DNA from: Rhizobium sp. CG5 | GTDB taxonomy: Bacteria; Pseudomonadota; Alphaproteobacteria; Rhizobiales; Rhizobiaceae | Direction of reading: 5' to 3' | Length of the DNA stretch: 64,000 nucleotides | NCBI RefSeq assembly: GCF_023701945.1 | Contig: NZ_JABAEF010000003.1 | Coordinates: 372,001 to 436,000 of the forward strand | In this document: positions 8,666 through 19,270 of the stretch, piece after piece | How positions within the stretch are numbered: the first letter of the stretch is position 1 | Layout of the letters: every line of letters begins with the position of its first letter | Program-made: the position numbers and the translations under genes | The notes under the pieces: model-generated | What the model was told of the DNA's origin: nothing | Seen by the model: only the letters and a program-made list of their open reading frames with translations | The model's database searches: none

Positions 8666-9622
8666 ATGAAGAAACTTGTCATGGCCGGAATGCTGGGGCT
8701 GGCAGCATTCGTCGGCTCGCATGGCAGCGCAAGTTCCCTGCCGCTCCTGCCCATGGACGGTGCACCCAAGGCATCGCCGCGCGCGCAGGCCGGGCAGCCG
8801 GTTCAGCTGGTGCAAATGGCGGACCCCGCCGTCCGCGTTCAGCAGCTGGAGGAAGAAATCCGGGCCCTGAACGGCCGGATCGAGGAGATGAGCTTCCAGA
8901 TCCTGCAGATGCAGGAACAGATGCGCAAGACCCAGGAAGACAACGAATTCCGCTTCCAGGAGCTGGAAAAGAGCGAAAACGGCACGACGCGCCCGCGTGA
9001 CACGCCGGTCGCCCGCAATGTCACACCCGATCAGGGAAGCTCCGTCACCGATATCATCACCCAGTCCCGGGACACCACCGTGTCCGGGGCTGACCAGGCG
9101 CCGCCGGAGACGGTTCTCGGCTCGATCGAGCTCGACGCCAATGGCATGCCGCGCTCGGCAACCCTCAACGGAGAGGCCGGCGCCAATGCCAGCCTCCCCG
9201 GCGTGGAAACCCCCAATGGTCCGAAAGTCGCCTCGCTCGACCGCGAGGCCGATGTCTACCAGGTGGCCTACGGCCATGTGCTGTCCGGCGACTACGGTCT
9301 TGCCGAAACGGAATTCAACGATTTCCTGTCCCGCTATCCAAAAAGCGCCAAGGCCGCGGATGCCAATTTCTGGCTCGGCGAGGCGCAATATTCGCAGGGC
9401 GATTTCGGCAATGCCGCCAAGACCTTCCTCAATGCCCACCAGGCCTTTGGCAAATCCGCCAAGGCGCCGGAAATGCTGCTGAAACTCGGCATGTCGCTGG
9501 CCGCCCTCGACAACAAGGACACCGCCTGCGCCACCCTGCGCGAAGTCTCCAAGCGCTATCCGAGCGCCTCGCGTGCCGTGCTCGGCAAGGCGACCAGCGA
9601 ACAAAAGCGGCTGGCCTGCTGA
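8666..9622 (+). CDS. cpoB: CpoB/YbgF, Tol-Pal system coordinator
   Basis: A 318-residue secreted protein: a signal peptide of about 24 residues, a trimerising coiled coil at about 56-104, a Gly/Ser/Thr-rich linker, and C-terminal TPR repeats (about 195-318). The TPR part includes DYGLAETEFNDFLSRYP and KAADANFWLGEAQY. CpoB coordinates septal peptidoglycan synthesis with Tol-driven constriction. ATG 8666 was chosen over an upstream in-frame start because it follows CAGGAAAG and opens the signal peptide. It lies beyond the pal terminator, so it may be separately transcribed. Confidence 0.92.
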   Translation: MKKLVMAGMLGLAAFVGSHGSASSLPLLPMDGAPKASPRAQAGQPVQLVQMADPAVRVQQLEEEIRALNGRIEEMSFQILQMQEQMRKTQEDNEFRFQELEKSENGTTRPRDTPVARNVTPDQGSSVTDIITQSRDTTVSGADQAPPETVLGSIELDANGMPRSATLNGEAGANASLPGVETPNGPKVASLDREADVYQVAYGHVLSGDYGLAETEFNDFLSRYPKSAKAADANFWLGEAQYSQGDFGNAAKTFLNAHQAFGKSAKAPEMLLKLGMSLAALDNKDTACATLREVSKRYPSASRAVLGKATSEQKRLAC

Positions 9623-9640
9623 TCAAGCGCCGGCCCCGCT

Positions 9641-10948
9641 GTGCGCCACCACCCTCTTTCTCCTGAAGACGCCACCCGTCAGTTCCTGGGCTGCATGCGC
9701 CAACCGGCCCGCCTTCTGGTCGCCATCTCCGGTGGCAGTGATTCGACCGGCCTGCTGATCGCCCTGCATCAGGTCCTGCGCACCAATGCCTTTCCCCATA
9801 TCACCCTCGCCGCTGCCACGATCGACCATGCCCTGCGCGACACATCCGCAGCCGAGGCCGCCGACGTGGCAAAGCTCTGCGCCAGTCTCGGGATTTCCCA
9901 CACCATCCGCCGCTGGCATGGTCAAAAGCCGGCAACGGGGATTTCAGCCGCCGCCCGCGAGGCGCGCTATCGCCTGCTGGCTGAAGCCGCCGCCGAGCTG
10001 GGCGCCACGCTCATCCTGACCGCCCATACGCTTGAGGACCAGGCCGAGACCATCGCCATGCGGGCCGCCCGCAGCGACACGCAAGCCTCCGGTCTGGCCG
10101 GCATGGCCGATGCTGTTCTTTACGATCGCCGCATCTGGATCGCCAGGCCCCTGCTCTTCTGCCGGCGTGCCGATATCCGCCGACTGCTGACCGACCATGG
10201 CCTGGGCTGGATCGACGATCCCAGCAACACCGATGCCCGCTACGAGCGGGTCAGAACCCGCCAGGCCCTTGCCGCGACCGGTCTACCGGAGCTGGATCCA
10301 CAATCGACCACCCGGCGGACCGCCCTGTCGGCCCGCGCCGCCGACCGGCTGCGTAACCATGCAAAGACCATTGCAGGCGCTGCAGTGCAGATCGCCCCGG
10401 CCGGCCTGTCGGAGCCCGGCGAAGACCTGCGCCATATGCTAAGCGCTGCCATCGCCACGGTCGGTGGCCGCGTCCATGGTCCCGGCCGCGACAGCATGGA
10501 CCGCGTCCTGGCTTTGCTCCGCCAACCGCCGGGTGGCCAGCTGACCACGGGGCGCACGGTGCTGTCCAACCGCCGCGACGGCCTGTTCATCCTGCGCGAG
10601 AACCGCGGTATTTTGCCGCTGGTGATCGCAGCCGGCGATGTTGACCTATGGGACGACCGCTTCGAGATCGCCAATCTCTGCGATGTCCCCTTAACCGTCG
10701 AAGGTGACGCCGATGGTGCCATTCCCGACTTGGCGCTGAACCTGCCGTCGGGGCTCGCACGCCTTGCCCGCAAGGGCCTGCCGAGCCTCAGCCGCAGCGA
10801 CGACGGCCAGCCCGTTGGATCACAGGACGCGCGGATCACCCTGCGGATCGCCCCGTTCGATCTGTTCCTGCCGCGATTCGACCTCACACTGGCCGACGCT
10901 CTTGCCGCAGTATTCGGCCGGGACCCGTATTTGCCGCCGCCGTTTTAG
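9641..10948 (+). CDS. tilS: tRNA(Ile)-lysidine synthase
   Basis: A 435-residue N-type ATP pyrophosphatase. The PP-loop SGGSDST is at about residues 30-36, and [16 protein letters not shown] is the downstream conserved segment. TilS converts the wobble cytidine of the CAU-anticodon tRNA(Ile) to lysidine, so that it reads AUA. The start is GTG at 9641, 18 bases after cpoB; no in-frame ATG fits better. The order cpoB-tilS-ftsH is typical of rhizobia. The C-terminal tRNA-binding half is divergent, as usual in the family. Confidence 0.92.
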   Translation: MRHHPLSPEDATRQFLGCMRQPARLLVAISGGSDSTGLLIALHQVLRTNAFPHITLAAATIDHALRDTSAAEAADVAKLCASLGISHTIRRWHGQKPATGISAAAREARYRLLAEAAAELGATLILTAHTLEDQAETIAMRAARSDTQASGLAGMADAVLYDRRIWIARPLLFCRRADIRRLLTDHGLGWIDDPSNTDARYERVRTRQALAATGLPELDPQSTTRRTALSARAADRLRNHAKTIAGAAVQIAPAGLSEPGEDLRHMLSAAIATVGGRVHGPGRDSMDRVLALLRQPPGGQLTTGRTVLSNRRDGLFILRENRGILPLVIAAGDVDLWDDRFEIANLCDVPLTVEGDADGAIPDLALNLPSGLARLARKGLPSLSRSDDGQPVGSQDARITLRIAPFDLFLPRFDLTLADALAAVFGRDPYLPPPF

Positions 10949-11070
10949 GACTTATTGACGGAAAACACAGATGGAAGCCCGGTTTGCCTTGGCAAGCACG
11001 CTCGGCAATCCTATGTTACAGCAACATAAAGAAGGCGCCTTGTGCGCCGAGCACAGTCCTGGGGAGTTCA

Positions 11071-13020
<1,950 letters not shown>

Positions 13021-13042
13021 GCATCTTCCGATTGAACCGACG

Positions 13043-13075
13043 AGGGTCATGCGCCGCAAGGCGTGTGGCCCTTTC
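13043..13075 (+). terminator. Terminator after ftsH
   Basis: An imperfect stem of about 13 bp between AGGGTCATGCGCC and GGCGTGTGGCCCT with loop GCAA, followed by TTTCGTTTG. Confidence 0.6.
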
Positions 13076-13234
13076 GTTTGCCGGTAACGGGTTATAATCG
13101 ATTTTGATGGTAATTTACGTGCTTGGCGCTGCGAATTATGCAATGAGCGGCGATTGAGAACCGCGCCATATCCTCGTCTGCCGATCGGATGCGGCACCTT
13201 GGATGGCGCGGATGACAGGATTTTGGGAGAACCC

Positions 13235-14587
13235 ATGACACGACGCTATTTTGGAACGGACGGGATCCGCGGACAGTCCAACTTGTTTCCGATGACCCCT
13301 GATCTGGCCATGCGGGTTGGCATTGCCGTCGGCACGATTTTCCGCCGCGGCCATCATCGCCACCGGGTGGTGATCGGCAAGGACACCCGGCTGTCCGGCT
13401 ACATGCTGGAAAACGCGCTGGTGGCCGGTTTCACCGCCGCTGGTCTCGACGTCTTTCTGCTCGGCCCCATCCCGACCCCGGCCGTCGCCATGCTGACCCG
13501 GTCGCTGCGCGCCGATATCGGCGTGATGATTTCGGCCTCGCACAATCCCTTTGCCGACAATGGCATCAAGCTGTTCGGCCCTGACGGCTACAAGCTGTCC
13601 GACGAGATCGAGGCGCAGATCGAGGGCCTTCTCGACCAGGACCTCTATTCGCAGCTCGCCAAGGCCGAAGATATCGGCCGCGCCAAGCGCGTCGATGGCG
13701 ACATCTACCGCTATATCGAATTCGTCAAGCGCACCCTGCCCCGCGACGTCACCCTGAACGGGCTCAGGATCGCTATCGATTGCGCCAATGGCGCCGCCTA
13801 CAAGGTGGCGCCCGCCGCTCTCTGGGAACTCGGCGCCGAAGTCGTCACGATCGGCAACACGCCGAACGGCGTCAACATCAATCTGGAATGCGGCTCGACC
13901 CATCCCTCCGCCCTGCAGAAGAAGGTGCATGAGATCCGCGCCGATATCGGCATTGCACTCGATGGCGACGCCGATCGGGTCATCATCGTCGACGAGAACG
14001 GCGCGATCGTCGATGGCGACCAGCTGATGGCGGTGATTGCCGAGAGCTGGGCCAATGACGGCACCCTGAAGGGCGGCGGCATCGTCGCCACCGTCATGTC
14101 CAATCTCGGCCTGGAGCGCTTCCTCGGCGACAAGGGCATGTCGCTGGCCCGCACCAAGGTCGGCGACCGCTATGTGGTCGAGCATATGCGCCAGAACAAT
14201 TTCAACGTCGGCGGCGAACAGTCCGGCCATATCGTGCTGTCGGATTTCGGCACCACCGGCGATGGCCTGGTGGCAGCCCTCCAGGTGCTGTCGGCCGTCA
14301 AGCGCACCGGCAAGACGGTCAGCGAGATCTGCCACCGTTTCGACCCCGTACCGCAGCTCCTGCGCAATGTGCGCATATCCGGCGGCAAGCCGCTGGAGGA
14401 CACCAGGGTCCTGCAGGCCATTGCCGATGCCGAGAGCGAGCTGTCGCGCAACGGTCGCCTGGTGATCCGCCCCTCCGGCACCGAACCGCTGATCCGCGTC
14501 ATGGCCGAAGGCGACGACCGCAGCCAGATAGAGCGCATCGTCAACGACCTGATCGGCGTGATCTCCCAGGCCAAGGTCGCGGCCTGA
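13235..14587 (+). CDS. glmM: Phosphoglucosamine mutase
   Basis: A 450-residue alpha-D-phosphohexomutase converting glucosamine-6-phosphate to glucosamine-1-phosphate for UDP-GlcNAc, and hence peptidoglycan and [12 protein letters not shown] opens the protein, [14 protein letters not shown] holds the phosphoserine (about residue 102), DGDADRV binds Mg2+, and [12 protein letters not shown] is the phosphate-binding loop. ATG 13235 follows GGGAGA; the upstream open frame lacks conserved sequence. It lies downstream of ftsH with its own 215-base leader. Confidence 0.97.
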   Translation: MTRRYFGTDGIRGQSNLFPMTPDLAMRVGIAVGTIFRRGHHRHRVVIGKDTRLSGYMLENALVAGFTAAGLDVFLLGPIPTPAVAMLTRSLRADIGVMISASHNPFADNGIKLFGPDGYKLSDEIEAQIEGLLDQDLYSQLAKAEDIGRAKRVDGDIYRYIEFVKRTLPRDVTLNGLRIAIDCANGAAYKVAPAALWELGAEVVTIGNTPNGVNINLECGSTHPSALQKKVHEIRADIGIALDGDADRVIIVDENGAIVDGDQLMAVIAESWANDGTLKGGGIVATVMSNLGLERFLGDKGMSLARTKVGDRYVVEHMRQNNFNVGGEQSGHIVLSDFGTTGDGLVAALQVLSAVKRTGKTVSEICHRFDPVPQLLRNVRISGGKPLEDTRVLQAIADAESELSRNGRLVIRPSGTEPLIRVMAEGDDRSQIERIVNDLIGVISQAKVAA

Positions 14588-14634
14588 GGCCGCCTGCCCT
14601 GTTCTCTACATCTCATAAAACCTCGGGCCGCGGC

Positions 14635-14658
14635 GCCGAGGGGCTTGGTCCCCTCGGC
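14635..14658. terminator. Perfect 9-bp hairpin between convergent glmM and phosphatase gene
   Basis: GCCGAGGGG (14635-14643), loop CTTGGT and CCCCTCGGC (14650-14658). It has no T-tract on either side, but its position between two convergent genes suggests a bidirectional terminator. Confidence 0.45.
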
Positions 14659-14712
14659 CCAGGCCGGGCGGGGTCCCAGCAGACGTCGCTGTAAGGAATC
14701 GGCAGGCAAGTC

Positions 14713-15033
14713 CTACAGATATTGCGGTACTTTTGCTTTCAGCAGGAGGACGAGTGACGGATCCATGTAATCATAGTCATCCGGAATATGAAGACAGATC
14801 AGCCTCTTATCCTTCAAGGCTGATCGGTACTTCTGTTGCATCTTGTTGCGATGGGCTTTCTCCATCACGAAGATGATGTCAGCCCATTCAACCTGTTCGT
14901 CCGACAGAGGGTTCTCGGCATCATTGTTCGTGCCGGCAGACAGAGTTTCGATATCTGGCCAGTCTGCAAAAACCTGTTCAGCCGTGGGGCTACGAAGCTT
15001 GTTCTGGCTGCAAACGAAGAGGATCTTTTTCAT
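14713..15033 (-). CDS. Small low-molecular-weight tyrosine phosphatase-like protein (COG4551 type)
   Basis: A 106-residue protein beginning MKKILFVCSQNKLRSPTAE. Cys8 and Arg14 form the CX5R phosphate-binding P-loop of low-molecular-weight protein tyrosine phosphatases. At 106 residues it is much shorter than the usual 150, matching the compact COG4551 group. An acidic PDDYDYMDP stretch near the C-terminus may supply the general acid. Substrate unknown. GAGG lies 8-9 bases before the ATG. It is downstream of yebC on the same strand, but a terminator lies between them. Confidence 0.8.
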   Translation of the reverse strand: MKKILFVCSQNKLRSPTAEQVFADWPDIETLSAGTNNDAENPLSDEQVEWADIIFVMEKAHRNKMQQKYRSALKDKRLICLHIPDDYDYMDPSLVLLLKAKVPQYL

Positions 15034-15110
15034 GGAAGCGCCTCACTTTCCGACAGATGTTACCAACAAAGACCCAGTCTGAAATCTTGAGAATGACAGG
15101 CGGCCAGATA

Positions 15111-15144
15111 AACAAAAGGCCCGGCATCCTTGGGTGCCAGGCCT
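15111..15144 (-). terminator. Rho-independent terminator after yebC
   Basis: Read on the minus strand, AGGCCTGGCA and TGCCGGGCCT pair (one G-T type mismatch) around CCCAAGGA, followed by TTTGTTT. Confidence 0.8.
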
Positions 15145-15168
15145 CAATATTGCTCCGGTCCACGACGA

Positions 15169-15915
15169 TCAAGCCGACAGCTTGGCCATCACTTCATCGG
15201 ACACTTCGAAGTTCGAAAACACCGTCTGCACGTCGTCGTCGTCTTCCAGCGTGTCGATCAGCTTCATCAGCGATATCGCCCGCTCTTCGTCGACCGGCAC
15301 GGTGTTCTGCGGCTTCCAGATGATCTTGACGGTCTCGGCTTCGCCCAGCGTGGCTTCGAGCGCCTTGGAGACTTCGCCGATGCTTTCGAATTCGCAGATG
15401 ATCGTGTGGCCATCCTCGTCCGTCGAGACGTCCTCGGCGCCGGCCTCGATGGCGGCTTCCATCACCTTGTCGGCACTGCCGACCGACAGCTTGTAGCTGA
15501 TTTCGCCGACCCGGTCGAAGGAGAACGACACCGAGCCTGTTTCGCCCAGTGCGCCGCCGGCCTTGGTGAAGGTCGAGCGCACGGTGGAGGCGGTGCGGTT
15601 GCGGTTGTCGGTCAGTGCCACGACGATGACGGCAACGCCACCCGGGCCGTAGCCTTCGTAGCGCACTTCTTCGTAGTTTTCACCATCGGTGCCCGAGGCC
15701 TTCTTGATGGCCCGGTCGATATTGTCTTTCGGCATCGACTGCGCCTTGGCATTCTGGATCGCCAGGCGAAGGCTGGCATTCATGGCCGGGTCGGGCAGGC
15801 CTGTCTTTGCCGCCACGGTGATTTCGCGCGCCAGCTTGGAGAACATTTTCGACCGCACGGAATCCTGTTTTCCCTTGCGGTGCATGATGTTTTTAAACTG
15901 TGAATGGCCAGCCAT
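15169..15915 (-). CDS. yebC: YebC/PmpR-family protein
   Basis: A 248-residue member of the YebC/TACO1 family. [18 protein letters not shown] is the invariant N-terminus, and the GYGPGG-type motif appears as [13 protein letters not shown]. The C-terminal half has the acidic [13 protein letters not shown] segment. The family was annotated as transcriptional regulators, but recent work links some members to relief of ribosome stalling at proline-rich stretches. Which role applies here cannot be read from sequence. In many bacteria it neighbours ruvC; that context is absent from the next genes here. Confidence 0.93.
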   Translation of the reverse strand: MAGHSQFKNIMHRKGKQDSVRSKMFSKLAREITVAAKTGLPDPAMNASLRLAIQNAKAQSMPKDNIDRAIKKASGTDGENYEEVRYEGYGPGGVAVIVVALTDNRNRTASTVRSTFTKAGGALGETGSVSFSFDRVGEISYKLSVGSADKVMEAAIEAGAEDVSTDEDGHTIICEFESIGEVSKALEATLGEAETVKIIWKPQNTVPVDEERAISLMKLIDTLEDDDDVQTVFSNFEVSDEVMAKLSA

Positions 15916-16135
15916 GGCACCCCTGCTTCAGGTCTAATTGTTCGGAATGGGCGCCTTATACGGGCGTTGTTGCCGCCATTCAAGAGGATTGCCGGCTTTT
16001 AACGGCCCAAGATGCTGCCACAGTGAGCCGGCACGGGTCAAAAGCGCTCCACCGGCATCACCCGCTCTTGGGAACAAACCACCCGCCGCAACCGTTCGGC
16101 CTTTCGAATTCGACGACAAATGAAAAGGAAGCGAT

Positions 16136-16639
16136 ATGGCCAGTTTTTCTGAAGCACGCGAAGCGCCCGCCAGCCAGCTCTGGGACGAGATCAACAATAT
16201 CCATGCCGGCATGCTGGGCTTGGAAGGCAACCATATGCACATGCAGCCGATGGCGCCCTATGCCGATCCGACCACCAACACGATCTGGTTCTTCTCCAAG
16301 ACCACGACCGATCTGGTTCAGCAGATCCGCCCCGGCACCCGTGCGCATTTCTGCGTGATCGGCAAGAACCACGACTATCACGCCTGCCTGTCCGGCGTCA
16401 TCGAGCAGCGCAACGATCCGGCCAAGGTCGATGAATACTGGAGCGCCGTCGTCGCTGCCTGGTATGAACACGGCAAGAAGGACCCGACGCTGGTTCTGCT
16501 GGCGCTGCATCTCGACGACGCGGAGATCTGGGCCTCGACCGGCAGCACGCTGAAATTCGGCTGGGAAATCGCCAAGGCCAACCTGCATGACGAGAAAATG
16601 CCGGATGTCGGCGTACATCGCCGCTTGTCCTTTGCCTGA
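16136..16639 (+). CDS. Pyridoxamine 5'-phosphate oxidase-like flavin protein (general stress protein 26 type)
   Basis: A 167-residue split-barrel protein. MAPYADPTTNTIWFFSKTTT and HFCVIGKNHDYHACLSG match the flavin-binding core of the general stress protein 26 / PNPOx-like group. VDEYWSAVVAAWYEHGKKDP is the usual C-terminal helix pair. Members bind FMN or related cofactors, and their substrates are mostly unknown. GGAAGCGAT precedes the ATG. It stands alone, between divergent yebC and a convergent MBL-fold gene, and ends in a strong terminator. Confidence 0.8.
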   Translation: MASFSEAREAPASQLWDEINNIHAGMLGLEGNHMHMQPMAPYADPTTNTIWFFSKTTTDLVQQIRPGTRAHFCVIGKNHDYHACLSGVIEQRNDPAKVDEYWSAVVAAWYEHGKKDPTLVLLALHLDDAEIWASTGSTLKFGWEIAKANLHDEKMPDVGVHRRLSFA

Positions 16640-16665
16640 ACCAAAGGCCTATCGAGAGAGCATGC

Positions 16666-16694
16666 AAGGCGCAGTCAACCGACTGCGCCTTTTC
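16666..16694 (+). terminator. Rho-independent terminator after the PNPOx-like gene
   Basis: AAGGCGCAGTC (16666-16676), loop AACC and GACTGCGCCTT (16681-16691), then TTT. The perfect 11-bp stem can also serve the convergent gene. Confidence 0.88.
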
Positions 16695-16705
16695 CATTGC
16701 CACTA

Positions 16706-17536
16706 TCAAACGCCCTTCAGGACCAGGATCAGCGGCTTCTTCGGCAGGGTCCGCATCGACACCGTCACTCCCGGACTGTCCGACAGCCGCCAGTCGAAAC
16801 TGGCATCGAACATCGACAGGAAGTCGCCGATCGGCGGGCCGCGCCGGTGCATCGGCAGGATCAGCGCCGAGCGCAGCCGCTTGATGGTACGGCTCATGCT
16901 GTCCGCCCCCATGGTCAGCCCGCCATCGACCGGCACCATGACGATGTCGAGGCGGCCGATCTCGGCATAATGCTTGTCGGTCAACTCGTGATGCAGATGG
17001 CCGAGATGGCCGATGCACAGGCCCGCCACCTCGAAGATGAAGATCGAATTGCCGTTCGCCTCGAAACCGCCGAACGAGCGAATGTCGGTCGCGACATTGC
17101 GCACATAGGCATCGCCCAGCACCACGTGATGCTCGACCTTTTCGCCGGGATTTGTCGCGTTCCAGCCCTGCAGCACATGGGTAATGGCGGGATCGGGCGA
17201 CAGCGTATAGTGGCTCGAATGGGCCTTGTTCATCGTCACGACATCCGGCAGCCGCGCCGAGCGCAGCCAGCCATTGTAATCCGTGGCGATCTCGATGCCG
17301 CCCGGCGTGTCGATCTGAAATGTCGAATGGCCGAGATAGGTGATGGTGACGTCTTCGGCCAGCGCCGCAAACTGTTGCCGACCGAGCGGCGGCTTGAAGC
17401 TTGCGAAGGTGGCGGAGGGCAGCGTCTCGGCCACCAGCTGGCATTGACTGACGGGCGGGCGATCCTCGGCCGCGATGCCAGGCATCACGGTGGTCAACAG
17501 ACCAAAAACTGCAAATGCAAGTTTCAGCAGCATCAT
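16706..17536 (-). CDS. Secreted MBL-fold metallo-hydrolase-like protein
   Basis: A 276-residue protein with an N-terminal signal peptide (about residues 1-23, ending PGIAAEDR). ITYLGHSTFQIDTPGGIEIATDYNGW matches the opening strands of the UlaG-like metallo-beta-lactamase fold. The classic HxHxDH is not intact: the corresponding segment reads NKAHSSHYTL. HLGHLHHEL and PVDGGLTMG supply later metal-site residues. The altered first motif means hydrolase activity is uncertain. It may start at the second Met (17533). It runs toward the terminator shared with its convergent neighbour. Confidence 0.72.
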   Translation of the reverse strand: MMLLKLAFAVFGLLTTVMPGIAAEDRPPVSQCQLVAETLPSATFASFKPPLGRQQFAALAEDVTITYLGHSTFQIDTPGGIEIATDYNGWLRSARLPDVVTMNKAHSSHYTLSPDPAITHVLQGWNATNPGEKVEHHVVLGDAYVRNVATDIRSFGGFEANGNSIFIFEVAGLCIGHLGHLHHELTDKHYAEIGRLDIVMVPVDGGLTMGADSMSRTIKRLRSALILPMHRRGPPIGDFLSMFDASFDWRLSDSPGVTVSMRTLPKKPLILVLKGV

Positions 17537-17666
17537 GCCGCTCCCGCCCGAACCATTTTCGAGTATCAGGATGCGGCACGGCCCCCGGCAGGTAAAGGCC
17601 GAAGATGAGCGTTACCGCTCACATTTTCGTCAACACGCCGACCTGTTCACAGATGAATCAGGTCGA

Positions 17667-18491
17667 TCAGCGCCAGAAGTCCGGAATGGTTTCAGCCAGC
17701 CGCGGCCCTAGCCGCAGCGGCGCGATCTTTTCGGCAAGACCGGTGCTGTCGGAGATTTCCACGCCGACGCCACAGATCGTCGCCGGGCCATGGGCCGCCT
17801 CGAAACGGCCTTTCGGCATCTTGGAGATGAAGCGGTTGAGCGGCTCTTCCTTTTCCATGCCGAGCGACGAATCATAGTCGCCGCACATGCCGGCATCCGA
17901 CATATAGGCCGTGCCGCCGTTGAGGATCTGGCAATCGGCGGTCGGCACATGGGTATGGGTGCCAACCACGAAGCTGGCGCGGCCATCAACGAAATGGCCA
18001 AAGCACTGCTTCTCGCTGGTCGCCTCCGCATGAAAATCGAAGATGATGGCGTCGGCCTGTTCCTTCAGCGGGCAGGCCGCCAGAATGCCTTCCGCCGACT
18101 TGAAGGGATCGTCCAGTTCGGGATGCATGAACACCCGGCCCATGATATTGGCGACCAGGATCCGGGCGCCGTTGCGGGCGTAGAAAAGGCCCGAGCCCTT
18201 GCCCGGCGTGCCGGCCGGATAATTGGCCGGGCGCAGGAACTGGTCGTGGCGCGTGCAGAAGGTGACGGCCTCCTTCTGGTCCCAGACGTGATTGCCGGTG
18301 GTCACCACATCGGCGCCGGCATTGATGGTCTCCAGATAGATGTCCTCGGTAATGCCGAAACCGCCGGCGGCGTTCTCGCCGTTGACGATCACGAAGTCGA
18401 GTTTCAGGTCGGAGATCAATCCCGGCAGCCTCTCCCACACCGCCGTCCGGCCCGTCTTGCCAACCATGTCACCCAGAAAAAGCAGCCGCAT
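17667..18491 (-). CDS. YmdB-family metallophosphoesterase
   Basis: A 274-residue calcineurin-like phosphoesterase of the TIGR00282/YmdB family. MRLLFLGDMVGKTGR, DFVIVNGENAAGGFG and VVTTGNHVWDQKE are the first metal-ligand motifs. The later FVVGTHTHVPTADCQI and AYMSDAGMCG complete the site. Family members hydrolyse 2',3'-cyclic nucleotides and affect multicellular behaviour in Bacillus; the role in rhizobia is not known. It lies 12 bases after fthC and is likely co-transcribed with it. Confidence 0.9.
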   Translation of the reverse strand: MRLLFLGDMVGKTGRTAVWERLPGLISDLKLDFVIVNGENAAGGFGITEDIYLETINAGADVVTTGNHVWDQKEAVTFCTRHDQFLRPANYPAGTPGKGSGLFYARNGARILVANIMGRVFMHPELDDPFKSAEGILAACPLKEQADAIIFDFHAEATSEKQCFGHFVDGRASFVVGTHTHVPTADCQILNGGTAYMSDAGMCGDYDSSLGMEKEEPLNRFISKMPKGRFEAAHGPATICGVGVEISDSTGLAEKIAPLRLGPRLAETIPDFWR

Positions 18492-18503
18492 TCCGTTGTC
18501 CAG

Positions 18504-19082
18504 TCATCCCCTGAATTGCCGATATCCGCTTTCGGTCAGGATAGCGTCCAATCCCACGTCATGCGGCTCAAAGGGCACATGTGCCACTTCCTGGCAGTCG
18601 AATGCAATGCCGATCAGCCGCGGTACAAGGCCTTTTTCCCGCAATCGGGCAATCGCCCGGTCGTAATGGCCGGCGCCGTAGCCGATGCGGTGACCGCTGG
18701 CATCGAAAGCCGACAGCGGCACCAGCAGCACGGACGGATCCACCACCGGCGCATCCGGCCCCGGCCCGCTTGTGCCGAAACCCGTATCGACAAGCTCCTG
18801 GCCGGCCATCAGCTCGCGAAACACGATGGTCTGGCGATCCATGACGACCGGCAGGCACAGCCTTGCGCCGCGATCCTTAAGTTTCGCCATCAACGGTCGC
18901 AGATCCGCCTCGGAGCGGATCGGCAGGAAGCCGGAGATCATCGTGCCAGGCTCGAACGCTATGGCATCGCCGCCGAACTCGGCCATGGCCAGGCTGTGCT
19001 CTATCCTGACCTCCGGCGCGATACTGTCGCGAACGCCAAGCCGCTCCGCCCGCAGCTGCGCCTTTTTCTCTTTGCTGGTCAT
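18504..19082 (-). CDS. fthC: 5-formyltetrahydrofolate cyclo-ligase
   Basis: A 192-residue MTHFS-family enzyme that recycles 5-formyl-THF to 5,10-methenyl-THF using ATP. The segment DASGHRIGYGAGHYDRAIA carries the conserved GxGxGYYD-like nucleotide loop, preceded by PSVLLVPLSAFD. The gene (also called ygfA/fau) is commonly the neighbour of the 6S RNA gene ssrS. Here the 6S RNA lies 5 kb away, separated by a chemoreceptor, cfa and an islet, which suggests insertion at this locus. Confidence 0.92.
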   Translation of the reverse strand: MTSKEKKAQLRAERLGVRDSIAPEVRIEHSLAMAEFGGDAIAFEPGTMISGFLPIRSEADLRPLMAKLKDRGARLCLPVVMDRQTIVFRELMAGQELVDTGFGTSGPGPDAPVVDPSVLLVPLSAFDASGHRIGYGAGHYDRAIARLREKGLVPRLIGIAFDCQEVAHVPFEPHDVGLDAILTESGYRQFRG

Positions 19083-19270
19083 GAGCCCCGGTCAAACTGA
19101 TTGAACTGCCCGCACAATATTCAAACGCTCCGGCAATGCAATCTTGCCATGTCTTCTGTGCCAGATCGTCCGCAATCGCAATTCAGAAACCACTAAATTG
19201 AGGCAACGATGATTTAACAAAAGTCAAGTAAGACCAAGGAAGGGAGGATATTTTACGGAAGGTATACTCC

